This document shows, piece after piece, positions 45,554 through 54,455 of a stretch of 64,000 nt of DNA. Source of the stretch: Rhodobiaceae bacterium (GTDB lineage Bacteria; Pseudomonadota; Alphaproteobacteria; Rhizobiales; Tepidamorphaceae); assembly GCA_020637895.1 (NCBI GenBank), contig JACKJP010000009.1, positions 1 through 64,000 on the forward strand, in the 5' to 3' direction. The stretch's first letter is position 1. Each line of letters starts with the position of its first letter. Under the pieces are notes generated by a model, which was given only the letters and a program-made list of their open reading frames with translations, was not told the DNA's origin and searched no databases. The translations under genes were made by a program, and so were the position numbers.

Positions 45554-47164
45554 ATGGGCGGTTGGAATTTCGCCGACATCTATGATGTCGTGGCGAAGGA
45601 GATACCTGAATCAGTGGCGCTCGTTCATGGTGACCGGAAAGTCACGTGGCGCGAGCTCGACCAACGCGCAACGTCTGTTGCCGCATTTCTTGTTTCTGCG
45701 GGCCTGACGCGACAGGCGAATGTCACCCAGTATCTCTACAACTGCACCGAGTATCTCGAATCGATCGTCGCCTGCTTCAAGGGCGCGTTCGTGCCAATGA
45801 ACACGAACTTCCGGTACGGACCGGAAGAGCTGACCTATCTGTGGACGAATGGCGATGTGGAAGCCGTTGTTTTCCATGGCGCTTTCGTCAAGACGATCGA
45901 ACAGATGCGCGAAAAGGTGCCCGGTATCAAAGCCTGGCTCTGGGTCGATGACGGTAGCGATGCCTGCCCGGCATGGGCGACTCCCTATGAGGAGGCCGCT
46001 GCGTTCGAGGCGAAGGACGGCTGGCGTCCGTGGGACGTAAGCGGTGACGACATTCTCCTGCTTTATACGGGCGGGACGACCGGAATGCCGAAGGGCGTCA
46101 TGTGGCGCCAGGACGATCTCTTCATCCGGCTCAATACCGAAAACGGCGATGCCTATCCGCCCGAGCCCGATATGGACTTCCTGCGTCAGCATATCGCCAG
46201 GAATGGACGTGCCCACCTGTCTGCCGGCCCGCTGATGCATGGAGCAGGCCTGCTCACCTGCTTCATGACCTTGTCGCGGGGCGGCAAGATCTCGCATCTG
46301 AGCGAACGGAATTTCAATCCGGTCGATCTCCTCGACACGATTGACCGCGATCAGGTGGCGAGCCTGATGTGGATTGGCGACGCGTTCGCAAGACCGGTGC
46401 TCGATACGCTGGAAGCCAATCCGGGCCGCTGGGACCTGTCCTCGCTCCGGACGATCATTTCGAGCGGCGTCGTCTTCAGCGCAGAGGTCAAGGAAGGCAT
46501 TCTGAAACATATTCCGAAAGCGGCGATCGCAGACGTGTTCGGATCATCGGAAACGATGTCGCTGGGCCGTTCGATTACGGTGAAGGACAAGAAGACGAAG
46601 ACGGCTTCTTTCAAAGCGAAACCGACGACCCGCGTGATCGACGAGAATGACAGGGACATCGTTCCCGGCTCCGGCGAAAAGGGGCTCCTTGCGATCGGCG
46701 GCAGGCAGCCTGTCGGCTATTACAACGAGCCGGAAAAGACGGCCGCCGTGTTCCGCCAGATCGACGGGCAACGTTTCGTCGTGCCGGGCGATTGGGCAAC
46801 GATCGACGCGGATGGAACGATCACCCTGATCGGACGTGGTTCGGAATGCATCAATACCGGTGGGGAGAAGGTCTTCCCGGAGGAAGTCGAAGTGGTGCTC
46901 AAGCGGCATGACGATGTCTTCGACGCGGTCGTCGTCGGCGTTCCCAATCTGAGGTTCGGTCAATCGATCGTTGCGGTCGTTCAACCCGAGAAAGGGCGCA
47001 AGCTCAATGGTGACGACCTTATCGAGCATGTGAAGTCGCAAATATCCGGATACAAGGCGCCGCGCCGCGTTCTTCAGGTCGAGGAAATAAAGCGCGGACC
47101 GAATGGAAAGCCCGACCTGACGGCGATCAGGGAATACGCGATCAGCCAGGTTCCAAGCAGCTGA
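45554..47164 (+). CDS. acyl-CoA synthetase (FadD19-like)
   Basis: About 536 residues from the ATG at 45554, which has GAGGAGG upstream. An ATG at 45494 would start inside the operator region. The P-loop reads YTGGTTGMPKGVMWRQDD, a form typical of FadD17/FadD19-type steroid or branched-chain acyl-CoA ligases. IGRGSECINTGGEKVFPEEVE and the C-terminal GPNGKPDL lysine region are intact. It would activate the free acid taken up by the TRAP system. Single gene between two operators. Confidence 0.88.
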   Translation: MGGWNFADIYDVVAKEIPESVALVHGDRKVTWRELDQRATSVAAFLVSAGLTRQANVTQYLYNCTEYLESIVACFKGAFVPMNTNFRYGPEELTYLWTNGDVEAVVFHGAFVKTIEQMREKVPGIKAWLWVDDGSDACPAWATPYEEAAAFEAKDGWRPWDVSGDDILLLYTGGTTGMPKGVMWRQDDLFIRLNTENGDAYPPEPDMDFLRQHIARNGRAHLSAGPLMHGAGLLTCFMTLSRGGKISHLSERNFNPVDLLDTIDRDQVASLMWIGDAFARPVLDTLEANPGRWDLSSLRTIISSGVVFSAEVKEGILKHIPKAAIADVFGSSETMSLGRSITVKDKKTKTASFKAKPTTRVIDENDRDIVPGSGEKGLLAIGGRQPVGYYNEPEKTAAVFRQIDGQRFVVPGDWATIDADGTITLIGRGSECINTGGEKVFPEEVEVVLKRHDDVFDAVVVGVPNLRFGQSIVAVVQPEKGRKLNGDDLIEHVKSQISGYKAPRRVLQVEEIKRGPNGKPDLTAIREYAISQVPSS

Positions 47165-47199
47165 TCTGAAAGTTTCATCAATGGTTTTGCTTGCCATTA

Positions 47200-47215
47200 T
47201 CAACACAGGTGTTGA
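47200..47215. promoter_or_regulatory. regulon operator, site 7
   Basis: Perfect palindrome TCAACA-CAGG-TGTTGA, 131 bases upstream of the first thiolase-fold gene, and probably the control point of the operon 47347-54324. Confidence 0.8.
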
Positions 47216-47346
47216 CACCCGGGAAGCAGGCCATATTGTGGTTGCAATAGCTGTGCGCCCGACCAGACAACGACGGCTGCGGCGAGAAAAATTCAAAAGG
47301 GCGTGGTGCACCCGCACCGTTGCGCCGGCAAAGAGGAGGACACGTT

Positions 47347-48420
47347 TTGGCGCTTGAAAACGTCAGTGTCTATGTTGAGGGCGTCGCCCTCGAAATGAGC
47401 TGGGCTGACCCCAGACGCAACCTGTCGGAATTCATTTTCGATACGGTGAGGAATGCCCTCGATGATGCGGGTGGCAGTCTCGACGGAATAACTTCCGTCG
47501 TGCTCGCGGCCCACGATCTCGTCGATGGCAGATCGCTTTCCAGCATGGTGACGGCGCCGGCCGCCGGTGCCTATCTGCGCGATGAAATCCGCTATGGCGA
47601 TGATGGCGCGGGGGCTTTCGCGGCCGCGGTTACCCGGCTTGAAGCGGGTGAGTGCGAGCGCACGATCGTCGCTGCCTGGGGCCGGTCGAGCGAGCACGAT
47701 GTCGATGCGGTCTCGCGCACATTGTTCGATCCGATCTTTGCCCGACCGCTTGGTCTTGAAGAACTCCATATTTCAGGGATGCGGGCGCAGGACTGGCGTC
47801 GACGCCACGGTGGCGACTCGCGCGTTGCAGCGAAGCAGCGTGCGGCGGCAGCGGCGAGAAATCCGCGCGCGTTGCACAAGGGCGGGTTCAAATCCGCTGC
47901 CAGCTATCCACTCGTCGAGGCAGACCTGCCGCTCTGGGGCGATGTCGCAGCGGCAATGATCCTGACGACGAAGCCGACAGGTGTCCGTCTCGCTGGCCTC
48001 GGCCAGTCTTCCGAGCCTTACTGGATCGGCGATCGTACCTTGCATGAAGCGACGGCGCTTCGGCAGGCAGCCGAACGGGCAATGCGTGAAGCGCGCTGCA
48101 AGCCTGCCGAGATCGATATTTTCGAGATCGACGGGCTGACGCTCTACGACGAGGCCATCGGCCTTGAGGCCATCGGTCTGGCAAAGCCTGGAAGCGGACT
48201 TGATGCGCTTGCCGGAAACGAAAAGTGCAATCCGTCGGGTGGTGGCGCTGCCGGATATTGCGCGCCTTCCATGGGTCTCGTTCGGATCATCGAATCCGTT
48301 CTGCAGATACAGGGCCGGGCAGGAGGCAATCAGATTGCCGCGCCGCGCCGGGCGCTCGCAACCGGTTCGTCCGTCGTGGCGGGTCAGACGCAGACTGCGG
48401 TTATCTTGGAGGCGGCATGA
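47347..48420 (+). CDS. thiolase-fold protein without nucleophilic Cys (A)
   Basis: About 357 residues from a TTG at 47347, preceded by AGAGGAGG at the right distance. An ATG at 47320 is upstream of that site. Thiolase fold: NPSGGGAAGYCAPSMGLVRIIESVLQIQG replaces the usual GGxxxxGHPxGATG segment, with Tyr-Cys in place of His-Pro. At the nucleophile position (about residue 84) the sequence is YGDDGAG, giving Gly instead of Cys. It cannot do ordinary thiolysis and may be a partner subunit or an aldolase-like protein. Coupled by ATGA to the next gene. Confidence 0.78.
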   Translation: MALENVSVYVEGVALEMSWADPRRNLSEFIFDTVRNALDDAGGSLDGITSVVLAAHDLVDGRSLSSMVTAPAAGAYLRDEIRYGDDGAGAFAAAVTRLEAGECERTIVAAWGRSSEHDVDAVSRTLFDPIFARPLGLEELHISGMRAQDWRRRHGGDSRVAAKQRAAAAARNPRALHKGGFKSAASYPLVEADLPLWGDVAAAMILTTKPTGVRLAGLGQSSEPYWIGDRTLHEATALRQAAERAMREARCKPAEIDIFEIDGLTLYDEAIGLEAIGLAKPGSGLDALAGNEKCNPSGGGAAGYCAPSMGLVRIIESVLQIQGRAGGNQIAAPRRALATGSSVVAGQTQTAVILEAA

Positions 48421-49580
48421 CAGCGGTAGCAGTAATCGGCGTCGGTCAGACGAACTACCGGCGCGCGCACAAGGACAAGAGTTCGCGCGAACTTATCTGG
48501 GAAGCGTCGAAGATGGCGCTCGAAGACGCGAACATGGATATCGGCGGCATCGACGCGATCATGGCCGGTATCGCGCCCGAAGCGCTTTCAGGTGAAGGTT
48601 CGGTAGAACGCGGCGGCATGATGGGTGTCGGCAAGCCGTTCCTCCGGATCAATACCGGTGGCGTAACCGGGTCGTCGACCGTCTTTGCCGGCACGACGTA
48701 CATACAGTCTGGCCGGGCGAAAGCAGTGCTTGTCGTTGCACTTGAACGAATGGGCCAGGCAACGAGTTCGCAGCAGGTCTTCAACACCATTTTCGATCCC
48801 GTCTACGAGAAAGACTTCCCGCTGACGACGATCACCATGGCGGCGCTGCGCGCTTCGATGCTGATGCGAATGTACGGATATACGGAACAGCACTGGGCGG
48901 AGATCGCCGCACGCAGTTTCCGCAATGCGTGCCGCAATCCGCATGCCCATCTCAAACTCGACATCACGGCCGACGATGTTCTGAAGTCGCCGCTGCTCGC
49001 GTGGCCAATCCATCGTTACGAGGCCTGCCCGATGTCGGAGGGCGCCTGCGCTATGGTACTGGCGGCAGAGGACATTGTGGGCGATCGCAATGCAGCCTGG
49101 GTCCAGGGGGCAGCGTCGACGTCCGACAGCTACGCGATGGGCGATCGTATCCGGCGTCCGGAAGCGACCCTTGTCGATCTGCTATCGCTGAGACTTTCAG
49201 CAGAAAGGGCCTTCAAACAGGCAGGGATCGACCGGCCACTGGAACAGATCCAGGCGGTTGAACTGTATTCGGCGTTTTCGAGCGCGGAAGCCATGGCCTA
49301 TCCGGCCCTTCATTTCTGCAAGCCGGAGGATGGTCCGCGGTTTGTCGAAGCGCAGTTCAGCGATCCCTCGCTGCCCAAGATCAATCCATCCGGCGGCCCG
49401 CAGGGCGCAAATCCGGTGAGCGCGACCGCCATGGTCCGCATCGCCGAATGTGCGCTGCAAGTGCGTGGCATGGCAGGCGAGCGCCAGGTCGCGGACGTGG
49501 ATCGTGCAGTTGCAACCGGGCAGGGCGGGGCGACGCAGTTCTCCACCGTCTGCGTCCTCGGCAAGAAAAAAGTGCATTAG
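48417..49580 (+). CDS. thiolase-fold protein without nucleophilic Cys (B), SCP2/Ltp-like
   Basis: About 387 residues from the ATG at 48417, which overlaps the stop of gene A. The open frame begins earlier, but that part is out of frame with gene A. SCP2-thiolase family by overall pattern. INTGGVTGSS puts Gly82 at the nucleophile position, and NPSGGPQGANPVSATA has Asn-Pro for His-Pro. Followed ten bases later by a DUF35 gene, the pairing seen for Ltp2-type retro-aldolases. Confidence 0.82.
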   Translation: MTAVAVIGVGQTNYRRAHKDKSSRELIWEASKMALEDANMDIGGIDAIMAGIAPEALSGEGSVERGGMMGVGKPFLRINTGGVTGSSTVFAGTTYIQSGRAKAVLVVALERMGQATSSQQVFNTIFDPVYEKDFPLTTITMAALRASMLMRMYGYTEQHWAEIAARSFRNACRNPHAHLKLDITADDVLKSPLLAWPIHRYEACPMSEGACAMVLAAEDIVGDRNAAWVQGAASTSDSYAMGDRIRRPEATLVDLLSLRLSAERAFKQAGIDRPLEQIQAVELYSAFSSAEAMAYPALHFCKPEDGPRFVEAQFSDPSLPKINPSGGPQGANPVSATAMVRIAECALQVRGMAGERQVADVDRAVATGQGGATQFSTVCVLGKKKVH

Positions 49581-49589
49581 GAGAGCGTG

Positions 49590-50051
49590 ATGAGCGAATC
49601 CGAACTCATTGAAATCGCAGGTCAATGGAACTTCAATTACAACTATTTCGCGGGCGAAAGCGCCAGCCGGTTCTTCCGTGAACTGCGCGAGAACCAGCGC
49701 ATCATGGGAACCCGCTGCACGAAGTGCAGGCGTCTGCTCGTGCCGGCGCGCGCGTTCTGCGATGCCTGCATGGAGCGGACAAACGAGTGGGAAGCGGTTG
49801 GCCCCGAGGGCACGCTGGATACCTTCACGATCATCACCACTCAGTTCCCGGGCCTGCCGAAGCCGCCGATCGTCATGGCCTATGTCACGCTCGACGGTGC
49901 CGATACGGCGCTGATCAATCTCGTTCATGGCCTCGACATGTCCGACATCGACAAGGCCGCACGACGGCTCAACAGTCTCCCGAGGGTCAGAACCAAATTC
50001 ATCGACGAGCCCAAGGGTCGGATCACGGACTTCTCGTTCGAGCTCATATGA
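49590..50051 (+). CDS. Zn-ribbon OB-fold protein (DUF35), partner of thiolase B
   Basis: About 153 residues from the ATG at 49590 (AGGAGAG upstream). An overlapping GTG at 49587 is equally readable. Four cysteines in CTKC and CDAC form the zinc ribbon (about residues 43-61), followed by the OB fold. DUF35 proteins bind thiolase-fold partners and are needed for aldolase activity in steroid side-chain cleavage (ChsH2/Ltp2). Its place directly behind thiolase B suggests the same. Confidence 0.85.
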   Translation: MSESELIEIAGQWNFNYNYFAGESASRFFRELRENQRIMGTRCTKCRRLLVPARAFCDACMERTNEWEAVGPEGTLDTFTIITTQFPGLPKPPIVMAYVTLDGADTALINLVHGLDMSDIDKAARRLNSLPRVRTKFIDEPKGRITDFSFELI

Positions 50052-50098
50052 GCCGGCGCGACAACCTTGTGAAAGACGTCGATTCAGGAATTGGGTAG

Positions 50099-51280
50099 AT
50101 GACGAGCAACAGCATTTCGGGCAAGGCGGCGATCGTCGGAATTGGCGAGGTTGGCTATTTCCGTGGCACCGACATGTCGATCCTGCAGATGGTCTCAAAG
50201 GCCAGCATGGATGCGATCAAGGATTCCGGGCTTAGTCCCAAGGATATCGATGCGGTGATCCCGCCTCCCGGTTTCGTTGCTTGGGATGAGATCGCCGCGC
50301 AGGTGGGCATCCCCGAGGTGCGGTACACCGCCTGTCCGCAAATGGGCGGTGCAAGCCCGGTGGCGGCGCTCATTACCGCATCGATGGCCGTTGCGACCGG
50401 CATGGCCAATGCCGTGCTCGTGCCGATCGGCTGGAATGGTTATTCGGCAATCCGGCCGCGCCCTGATGCCCGCCCGAACAAGCGCCGGTTTACCGCGGCG
50501 TTCTTCGAAACGGTCCGGAACTACTATGCACCCTACGGTCTTCGTTCGGCGCCGTGGTGGTATTCGCTCTACCTGCAACGTTACGTGAAGCACTACAACG
50601 TGCCGCCAGAGGCGGCCGGCGCCGTTGCGATTGCCTGCCGCAAGCATGCGCAGCTCAACGATCTCGCGGTCATGCGCGACAGACCGCTGACGATGGATGA
50701 ATATCTGGCATCGACGTTTATTTCCGAGCCGATCCGCAAGCACGATTCATGCGTCGAAACGGATTGCGCGGCCGCGATCGTCGTGACATCGGCCGAGCGG
50801 GCCCGTGACCTGAAACATACGCCAGTCACCGTGCTCGGGGGCGCGGAGGGTCATCCGAACCGGCCCGACGAACTCATCAACCGCAAGGACATACTCAAGC
50901 TGGGTCTCGATTATGCGGCCCCGCGCGCCTTCGCCATGGCAGGCGTAACGCCGCAGGACATGGACTTTCTGCAGATCTACGACTGCTTCACCTATGTCGC
51001 GCTGCTTGAGCTGGAAGCGCTCGGCTATGCCGAACGTGGCGGCGCGGCCGACTTCGTCAAGGACGGCAATATCGAGCTTGGCGGCAAGTTCCCGATGAAC
51101 ACGCATGGCGGGTTGATGTCGCAGGGTCATTGCTGGGGCATGAACCACATCGTCGAGGCAACGCGTCAGCTCCGCCACCAGGCCGGCCGTTCGCAGGTCA
51201 AGGACTGCGAGATCGGTCTCGTTACCGGCTATGGCGATCTGGGCGACGGCACGATCGCGATCCTGGGGAGGAACGGCTGA
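50099..51280 (+). CDS. thiolase-fold protein without nucleophilic Cys (C), Ltp2-like
   Basis: A 393-residue thiolase-family protein. The nucleophile region reads TACPQMGGASPVAAL: aligning CASG with GASP places Gly84 at the cysteine position (Cys79 lies five residues earlier). The later His is kept in GGLMSQGHCWGMNH. YDCFTYVALLELEALG resembles the lipid-transfer thiolase Ltp2. Its DUF35 partner gene starts on the stop codon (TGATG). A retro-aldol cleavage of a 3-hydroxyacyl-CoA side chain is the best inference. Confidence 0.83.
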   Translation: MTSNSISGKAAIVGIGEVGYFRGTDMSILQMVSKASMDAIKDSGLSPKDIDAVIPPPGFVAWDEIAAQVGIPEVRYTACPQMGGASPVAALITASMAVATGMANAVLVPIGWNGYSAIRPRPDARPNKRRFTAAFFETVRNYYAPYGLRSAPWWYSLYLQRYVKHYNVPPEAAGAVAIACRKHAQLNDLAVMRDRPLTMDEYLASTFISEPIRKHDSCVETDCAAAIVVTSAERARDLKHTPVTVLGGAEGHPNRPDELINRKDILKLGLDYAAPRAFAMAGVTPQDMDFLQIYDCFTYVALLELEALGYAERGGAADFVKDGNIELGGKFPMNTHGGLMSQGHCWGMNHIVEATRQLRHQAGRSQVKDCEIGLVTGYGDLGDGTIAILGRNG

Positions 51281-51696
51281 TGTCCACAACGGTCAAGATC
51301 AAGCTTCCGCAGCCAGACGATCTGGATGCCGTCTTTTATGAAACGGTCGCCAAGACCGGTAAGCTGTGTATCCAGCATTGCAAGGATTGCGGTACGTGGA
51401 CGCATCCGGCGCGCTACTATTGCCCCGAATGCGCCTCTGAAAATTTCGCCTTCGAGCCCGTCAGCGGCGATGCGACGGCGCACTCTTTCACCATTTCACA
51501 TTTCACGGTCGAGCCTGCGTGGAAGGACCTCGTTCCGTACGTCACGATCGTTGCGGAACTCAAGGAGGGGCCGCGCGTGATCGCGCGCACGAAGATGAAG
51601 GGCGACGAAATCACGATCGACATGCCGATAAAGCTCGACGTCGAGGTAATCGCGCCGGAGTTTTCGTATGTCTGGGCCGGCAAGGCTGAGGGCTAG
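51280..51696 (+). CDS. Zn-ribbon OB-fold protein (DUF35), partner of thiolase C
   Basis: About 138 residues from the ATG at 51280, overlapping the previous stop. The longer frame from 51130 is inside the thiolase gene. Zinc ribbon cysteines in CKDC and CPEC (about residues 34-51) precede an OB fold. It shares little sequence with the DUF35 protein at 49590 beyond that pattern, so each thiolase probably has its own partner. Confidence 0.85.
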   Translation: MSTTVKIKLPQPDDLDAVFYETVAKTGKLCIQHCKDCGTWTHPARYYCPECASENFAFEPVSGDATAHSFTISHFTVEPAWKDLVPYVTIVAELKEGPRVIARTKMKGDEITIDMPIKLDVEVIAPEFSYVWAGKAEG

Positions 51697-51699
51697 GTC

Positions 51700-52512
51700 A
51701 TGAGCGAGAGCCCCATCCTGTTCGCGGTCAATGACGGTATCGCCGAGGTCACGCTGAACCGGCCTGACAAGCGCAACGCGCTGAATCCGGAAATGCTGGT
51801 AAGGCTGGCCCGTTGCTGGGAAGAGATCGAGGCCGATCCTTCGGTGCGCGTGGTGCTCCTTTCTGGCGCAGGTGAAAAGACGTTTTGCGCGGGGGCGGAT
51901 CTCGGTCGGCTGACGCCACTGCTGACTCGTTCGCGCGGCGCGGAAGACGAGTGGGACGAGGCGCTTCTTGCCGACCCGAAGATTCTCAACCGCGCGATGC
52001 TTCGCCGTAACGATTTCTACACGCCGGTCATTGCCGCGATGAAGGGAACAATCGTCGCTGGCGGCATGGAGCTGGCGCTGGCCTGCGACCTGCGTGTGGT
52101 GGCCGACGACAGCGAACTCGGTTTGCTTGAAGTGAGCCGCGGCCTGATCGCAGCTGCCGGTGGCGTCGCGCGTGTTTCGCGGCAGGTCGCATCGGCTGTC
52201 GCGGCTGAAATTCTGCTCGTCGGCGACAGGATGCCGGCTGCCGATGCGCTGCGCGTGGGTCTGGTCAATCGCGTCGTGCCGGCTTCGGAGGTCATGCCGA
52301 CGGCCAGGGCGCTGGCTGAACGGATGGCCATGAATTCACCGCTGGCGATGCGCAAGGCCAAGGAAGCCATGCTTGCATCATCGGGAGTGACGATCCCTGA
52401 AGCTTTCGGGATCGAGGATCAGGCGATCAAGATCATTCTGCGTTCGGAAGATGCCCGCGAGGGGTCGCGCGCATTCATGGAAAAACGGACGCCTAATTTT
52501 ACCGGCCGGTGA
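51700..52512 (+). CDS. enoyl-CoA hydratase/isomerase family protein
   Basis: A 270-residue crotonase. Oxyanion hole segments are GAGEKTFCAGADL and MKGTIVAGGMELALACDLR. A catalytic Glu is likely in LGLLEVSRGLIAAAGG. It starts three bases after the DUF35 stop. It would hydrate an enoyl-CoA made by the ACAD pair, upstream of the aldolase-like thiolases. Confidence 0.88.
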   Translation: MSESPILFAVNDGIAEVTLNRPDKRNALNPEMLVRLARCWEEIEADPSVRVVLLSGAGEKTFCAGADLGRLTPLLTRSRGAEDEWDEALLADPKILNRAMLRRNDFYTPVIAAMKGTIVAGGMELALACDLRVVADDSELGLLEVSRGLIAAAGGVARVSRQVASAVAAEILLVGDRMPAADALRVGLVNRVVPASEVMPTARALAERMAMNSPLAMRKAKEAMLASSGVTIPEAFGIEDQAIKIILRSEDAREGSRAFMEKRTPNFTGR

Positions 52513-52527
52513 GGCGGGGGCGAAGAT

Positions 52528-54324
52528 ATGAATATGATTGACAGGACTGCCTTGCAGGCGAGCGACGCTTTCAATGCCTGGCTTGAAAAATTCGGGGGCG
52601 CTCTCGAGCGGGCCAACGGCGACGAGATCGCATCCTTCTTCGCCGAGGACAGCCACTGGAAGGACATTCTCTCCTTCACCTGGGAACATCGCACGATTTC
52701 CGGCAAGGCTGCGATTGCCAAGGCTTTCGCGGCGACCGCCAAAGCTGCGAAGATAACCAATGTCTCCATGTCCCCCGGGCGCACGGCGCCCAAGCAGCAG
52801 CGTCGCTCGGGCAGCGATGTTCTGGAGGGCTATTTCGACTTCGATACGGGCGTCGGTTCGGGCAGCGCGTTTGTGCGTCTCCTCTACAGCCCTGACGGGT
52901 CGACAGAACCGCGCATCTGGTTCCTGCTGACGACGTTGCAGTCGCTGAAGGCGCACCCGGAACCGGTGGGTCGCAACCGTCCGTCGGGCGATGAGTTCGC
53001 GAAGAACGAACTTGGCCGTAGCTGGCGACAAGAGAGGGAGCGGCAGCAGGGTTTTGAGGATCGCGAGCCGGAAGTCATCATCGTCGGCGCGGGGCAGGCG
53101 GGGCTTACGATCGCGGCGCGACTGGGCCGGCTTGGCGTTGATGCCCTCGTCATCGAGAGATTGCCGCGCGTTGGGGATGTCTGGCGCCAGCGATACGAGT
53201 CGCTGACACTTCATAATGAGGTGATGGCCAACCATCTTCCCTATATGCCGTTTCCCGAAAACTGGCCGCTCTGGCTGACCAAGGACCACATGGCGATCTG
53301 GCTGGAAGCCTATGCGGAGTTTCTGGAGGCCAATGTCTGGACGAGCACTGAATTGGCCGGGGCGCGTTATGACGAAACGACCAGCCAGTGGACTGTCGAA
53401 CTTGTCCGCGACGGAAAGCCGAGGACGGTTCATTGCCGGCATATCGTCATCGCGACGGGTGCCAGTGGCGGCCTTCCGCACATCCCGAAGCTTCCCGGGA
53501 TCGATGCCTTCAAGGGCAGCGTCACACATTCCAGCGACTTCAAGAACGGCGCAGACTTCAAGGGGCGCAAGGTAATTGTTGTCGGCACGGGCAACAGCGG
53601 CCACGACATCGCCCAGGACCTGTTCGTGAAGGGCGCCGAGAAAGTCTGGATGCTTCAGCGGAGCCCCTGCTGCGTTGTCAGCCTCGAGCCGACAGCGGCA
53701 ATGGTCTACAAGATTTACGGCGAGGGCATGCCAACTGAGGATGTCGACCTCATAACGGCATCCGTGCCCTATCCGGTCATGGAAGATACCTATCGCTGGA
53801 TCACGGAAAAGGGCGCCAAGCTCGACGAGGAAATGCTTGAGGGCCTCGCAAAGGCCGGGTTCCGCACCTATTTCGGGAGCGACGGAACGGGCTTCCAGAT
53901 GAAGTTCATGCGCGGCGAAGGCAACTATTATATCGACGTCGGCAATGTGGAGCTGATCGTCAATGGCAGCGTCGGCGTGATCCAGTATGACGATGCGGAG
54001 GGTTTTGTCGCGGAAGGCCTGAAGATGAAGGACGGTAGCGTTATTGCCTGCGATGACGTGATCCTCGCGACCGGTTTCAAGAACATGCAGGAAACCGTGC
54101 GCAAGATGCTCGGCAGCGAGATCGCCGATAGCGTCGGACCGCTCTGGGGCTTCGACGAGAATTATCAGATGCGGAACATGTGGCGGCGAACCGCGCAGCC
54201 GGGCCTGTGGTTTACCGGTGGGTCGCTCCTGGATTCTCGCCTCTATTCCCGCTTTCTTGCCATCGAATTGCGGGCCGAACTGGACGGGGTTCTTCCCGCG
54301 AAGGAAAATCTGCCGCTCCACTGA
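52528..54324 (+). CDS. flavin-containing monooxygenase with N-terminal NTF2-like domain
   Basis: A 598-residue fusion. Residues about 1-140 form a SnoaL/NTF2-like domain (NGDEIASFFAEDSHWKDIL and FTWEHRTISGKAAIA). The rest is a class B flavin monooxygenase: FAD motif VGAGQAGLTIAARLG (about 187), fingerprint FKGSVTHSSDF (about 328-338) and NADPH motif VVGTGNSGHDIAQD (about 351). The last fingerprint residue is Phe as in FMOs, not the Trp of typical Baeyer-Villiger enzymes. A role in oxidising a ketone or carbonyl of the substrate is likely. Last gene of the thiolase operon. Confidence 0.86.
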   Translation: MNMIDRTALQASDAFNAWLEKFGGALERANGDEIASFFAEDSHWKDILSFTWEHRTISGKAAIAKAFAATAKAAKITNVSMSPGRTAPKQQRRSGSDVLEGYFDFDTGVGSGSAFVRLLYSPDGSTEPRIWFLLTTLQSLKAHPEPVGRNRPSGDEFAKNELGRSWRQERERQQGFEDREPEVIIVGAGQAGLTIAARLGRLGVDALVIERLPRVGDVWRQRYESLTLHNEVMANHLPYMPFPENWPLWLTKDHMAIWLEAYAEFLEANVWTSTELAGARYDETTSQWTVELVRDGKPRTVHCRHIVIATGASGGLPHIPKLPGIDAFKGSVTHSSDFKNGADFKGRKVIVVGTGNSGHDIAQDLFVKGAEKVWMLQRSPCCVVSLEPTAAMVYKIYGEGMPTEDVDLITASVPYPVMEDTYRWITEKGAKLDEEMLEGLAKAGFRTYFGSDGTGFQMKFMRGEGNYYIDVGNVELIVNGSVGVIQYDDAEGFVAEGLKMKDGSVIACDDVILATGFKNMQETVRKMLGSEIADSVGPLWGFDENYQMRNMWRRTAQPGLWFTGGSLLDSRLYSRFLAIELRAELDGVLPAKENLPLH

Positions 54325-54348
54325 AGATCATGTTCACGCGACGGGCAG

Positions 54349-54385
54349 GCTTGTTGACAAAACAAGCTTTGCCGCGACGCGGCAA
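54349..54385. repeat. two back-to-back palindromes after the monooxygenase gene
   Basis: GCTTGTT-GACAA-AACAAGC (54349-54367) is followed at once by TTGCCGC-GAC-GCGGCAA (54369-54385). The second can fold as a hairpin and has a T-rich tail, so it may end the thiolase operon. The first contains TTGTTGA but not the regulon geometry and could be an operator for the GMC gene. Confidence 0.5.
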
Positions 54386-54455
54386 TGTATTATTTCTGAC
54401 CGTACGGATGCAGCGGCCTGCTAAAAGAGCCGTCTGGCGCCGACGGGAGGAATGA

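Noticed and set aside
50329..50350. Cys79 of thiolase C as its nucleophile
   Set aside because: It lies five residues before the position where CASG should be. The aligned residue is Gly84.
52378..54321. Minus-strand frame of 647 codons across the flavin monooxygenase
   Set aside because: Covers the entire sense gene with its FAD and NADPH motifs. Its composition is not protein-like.
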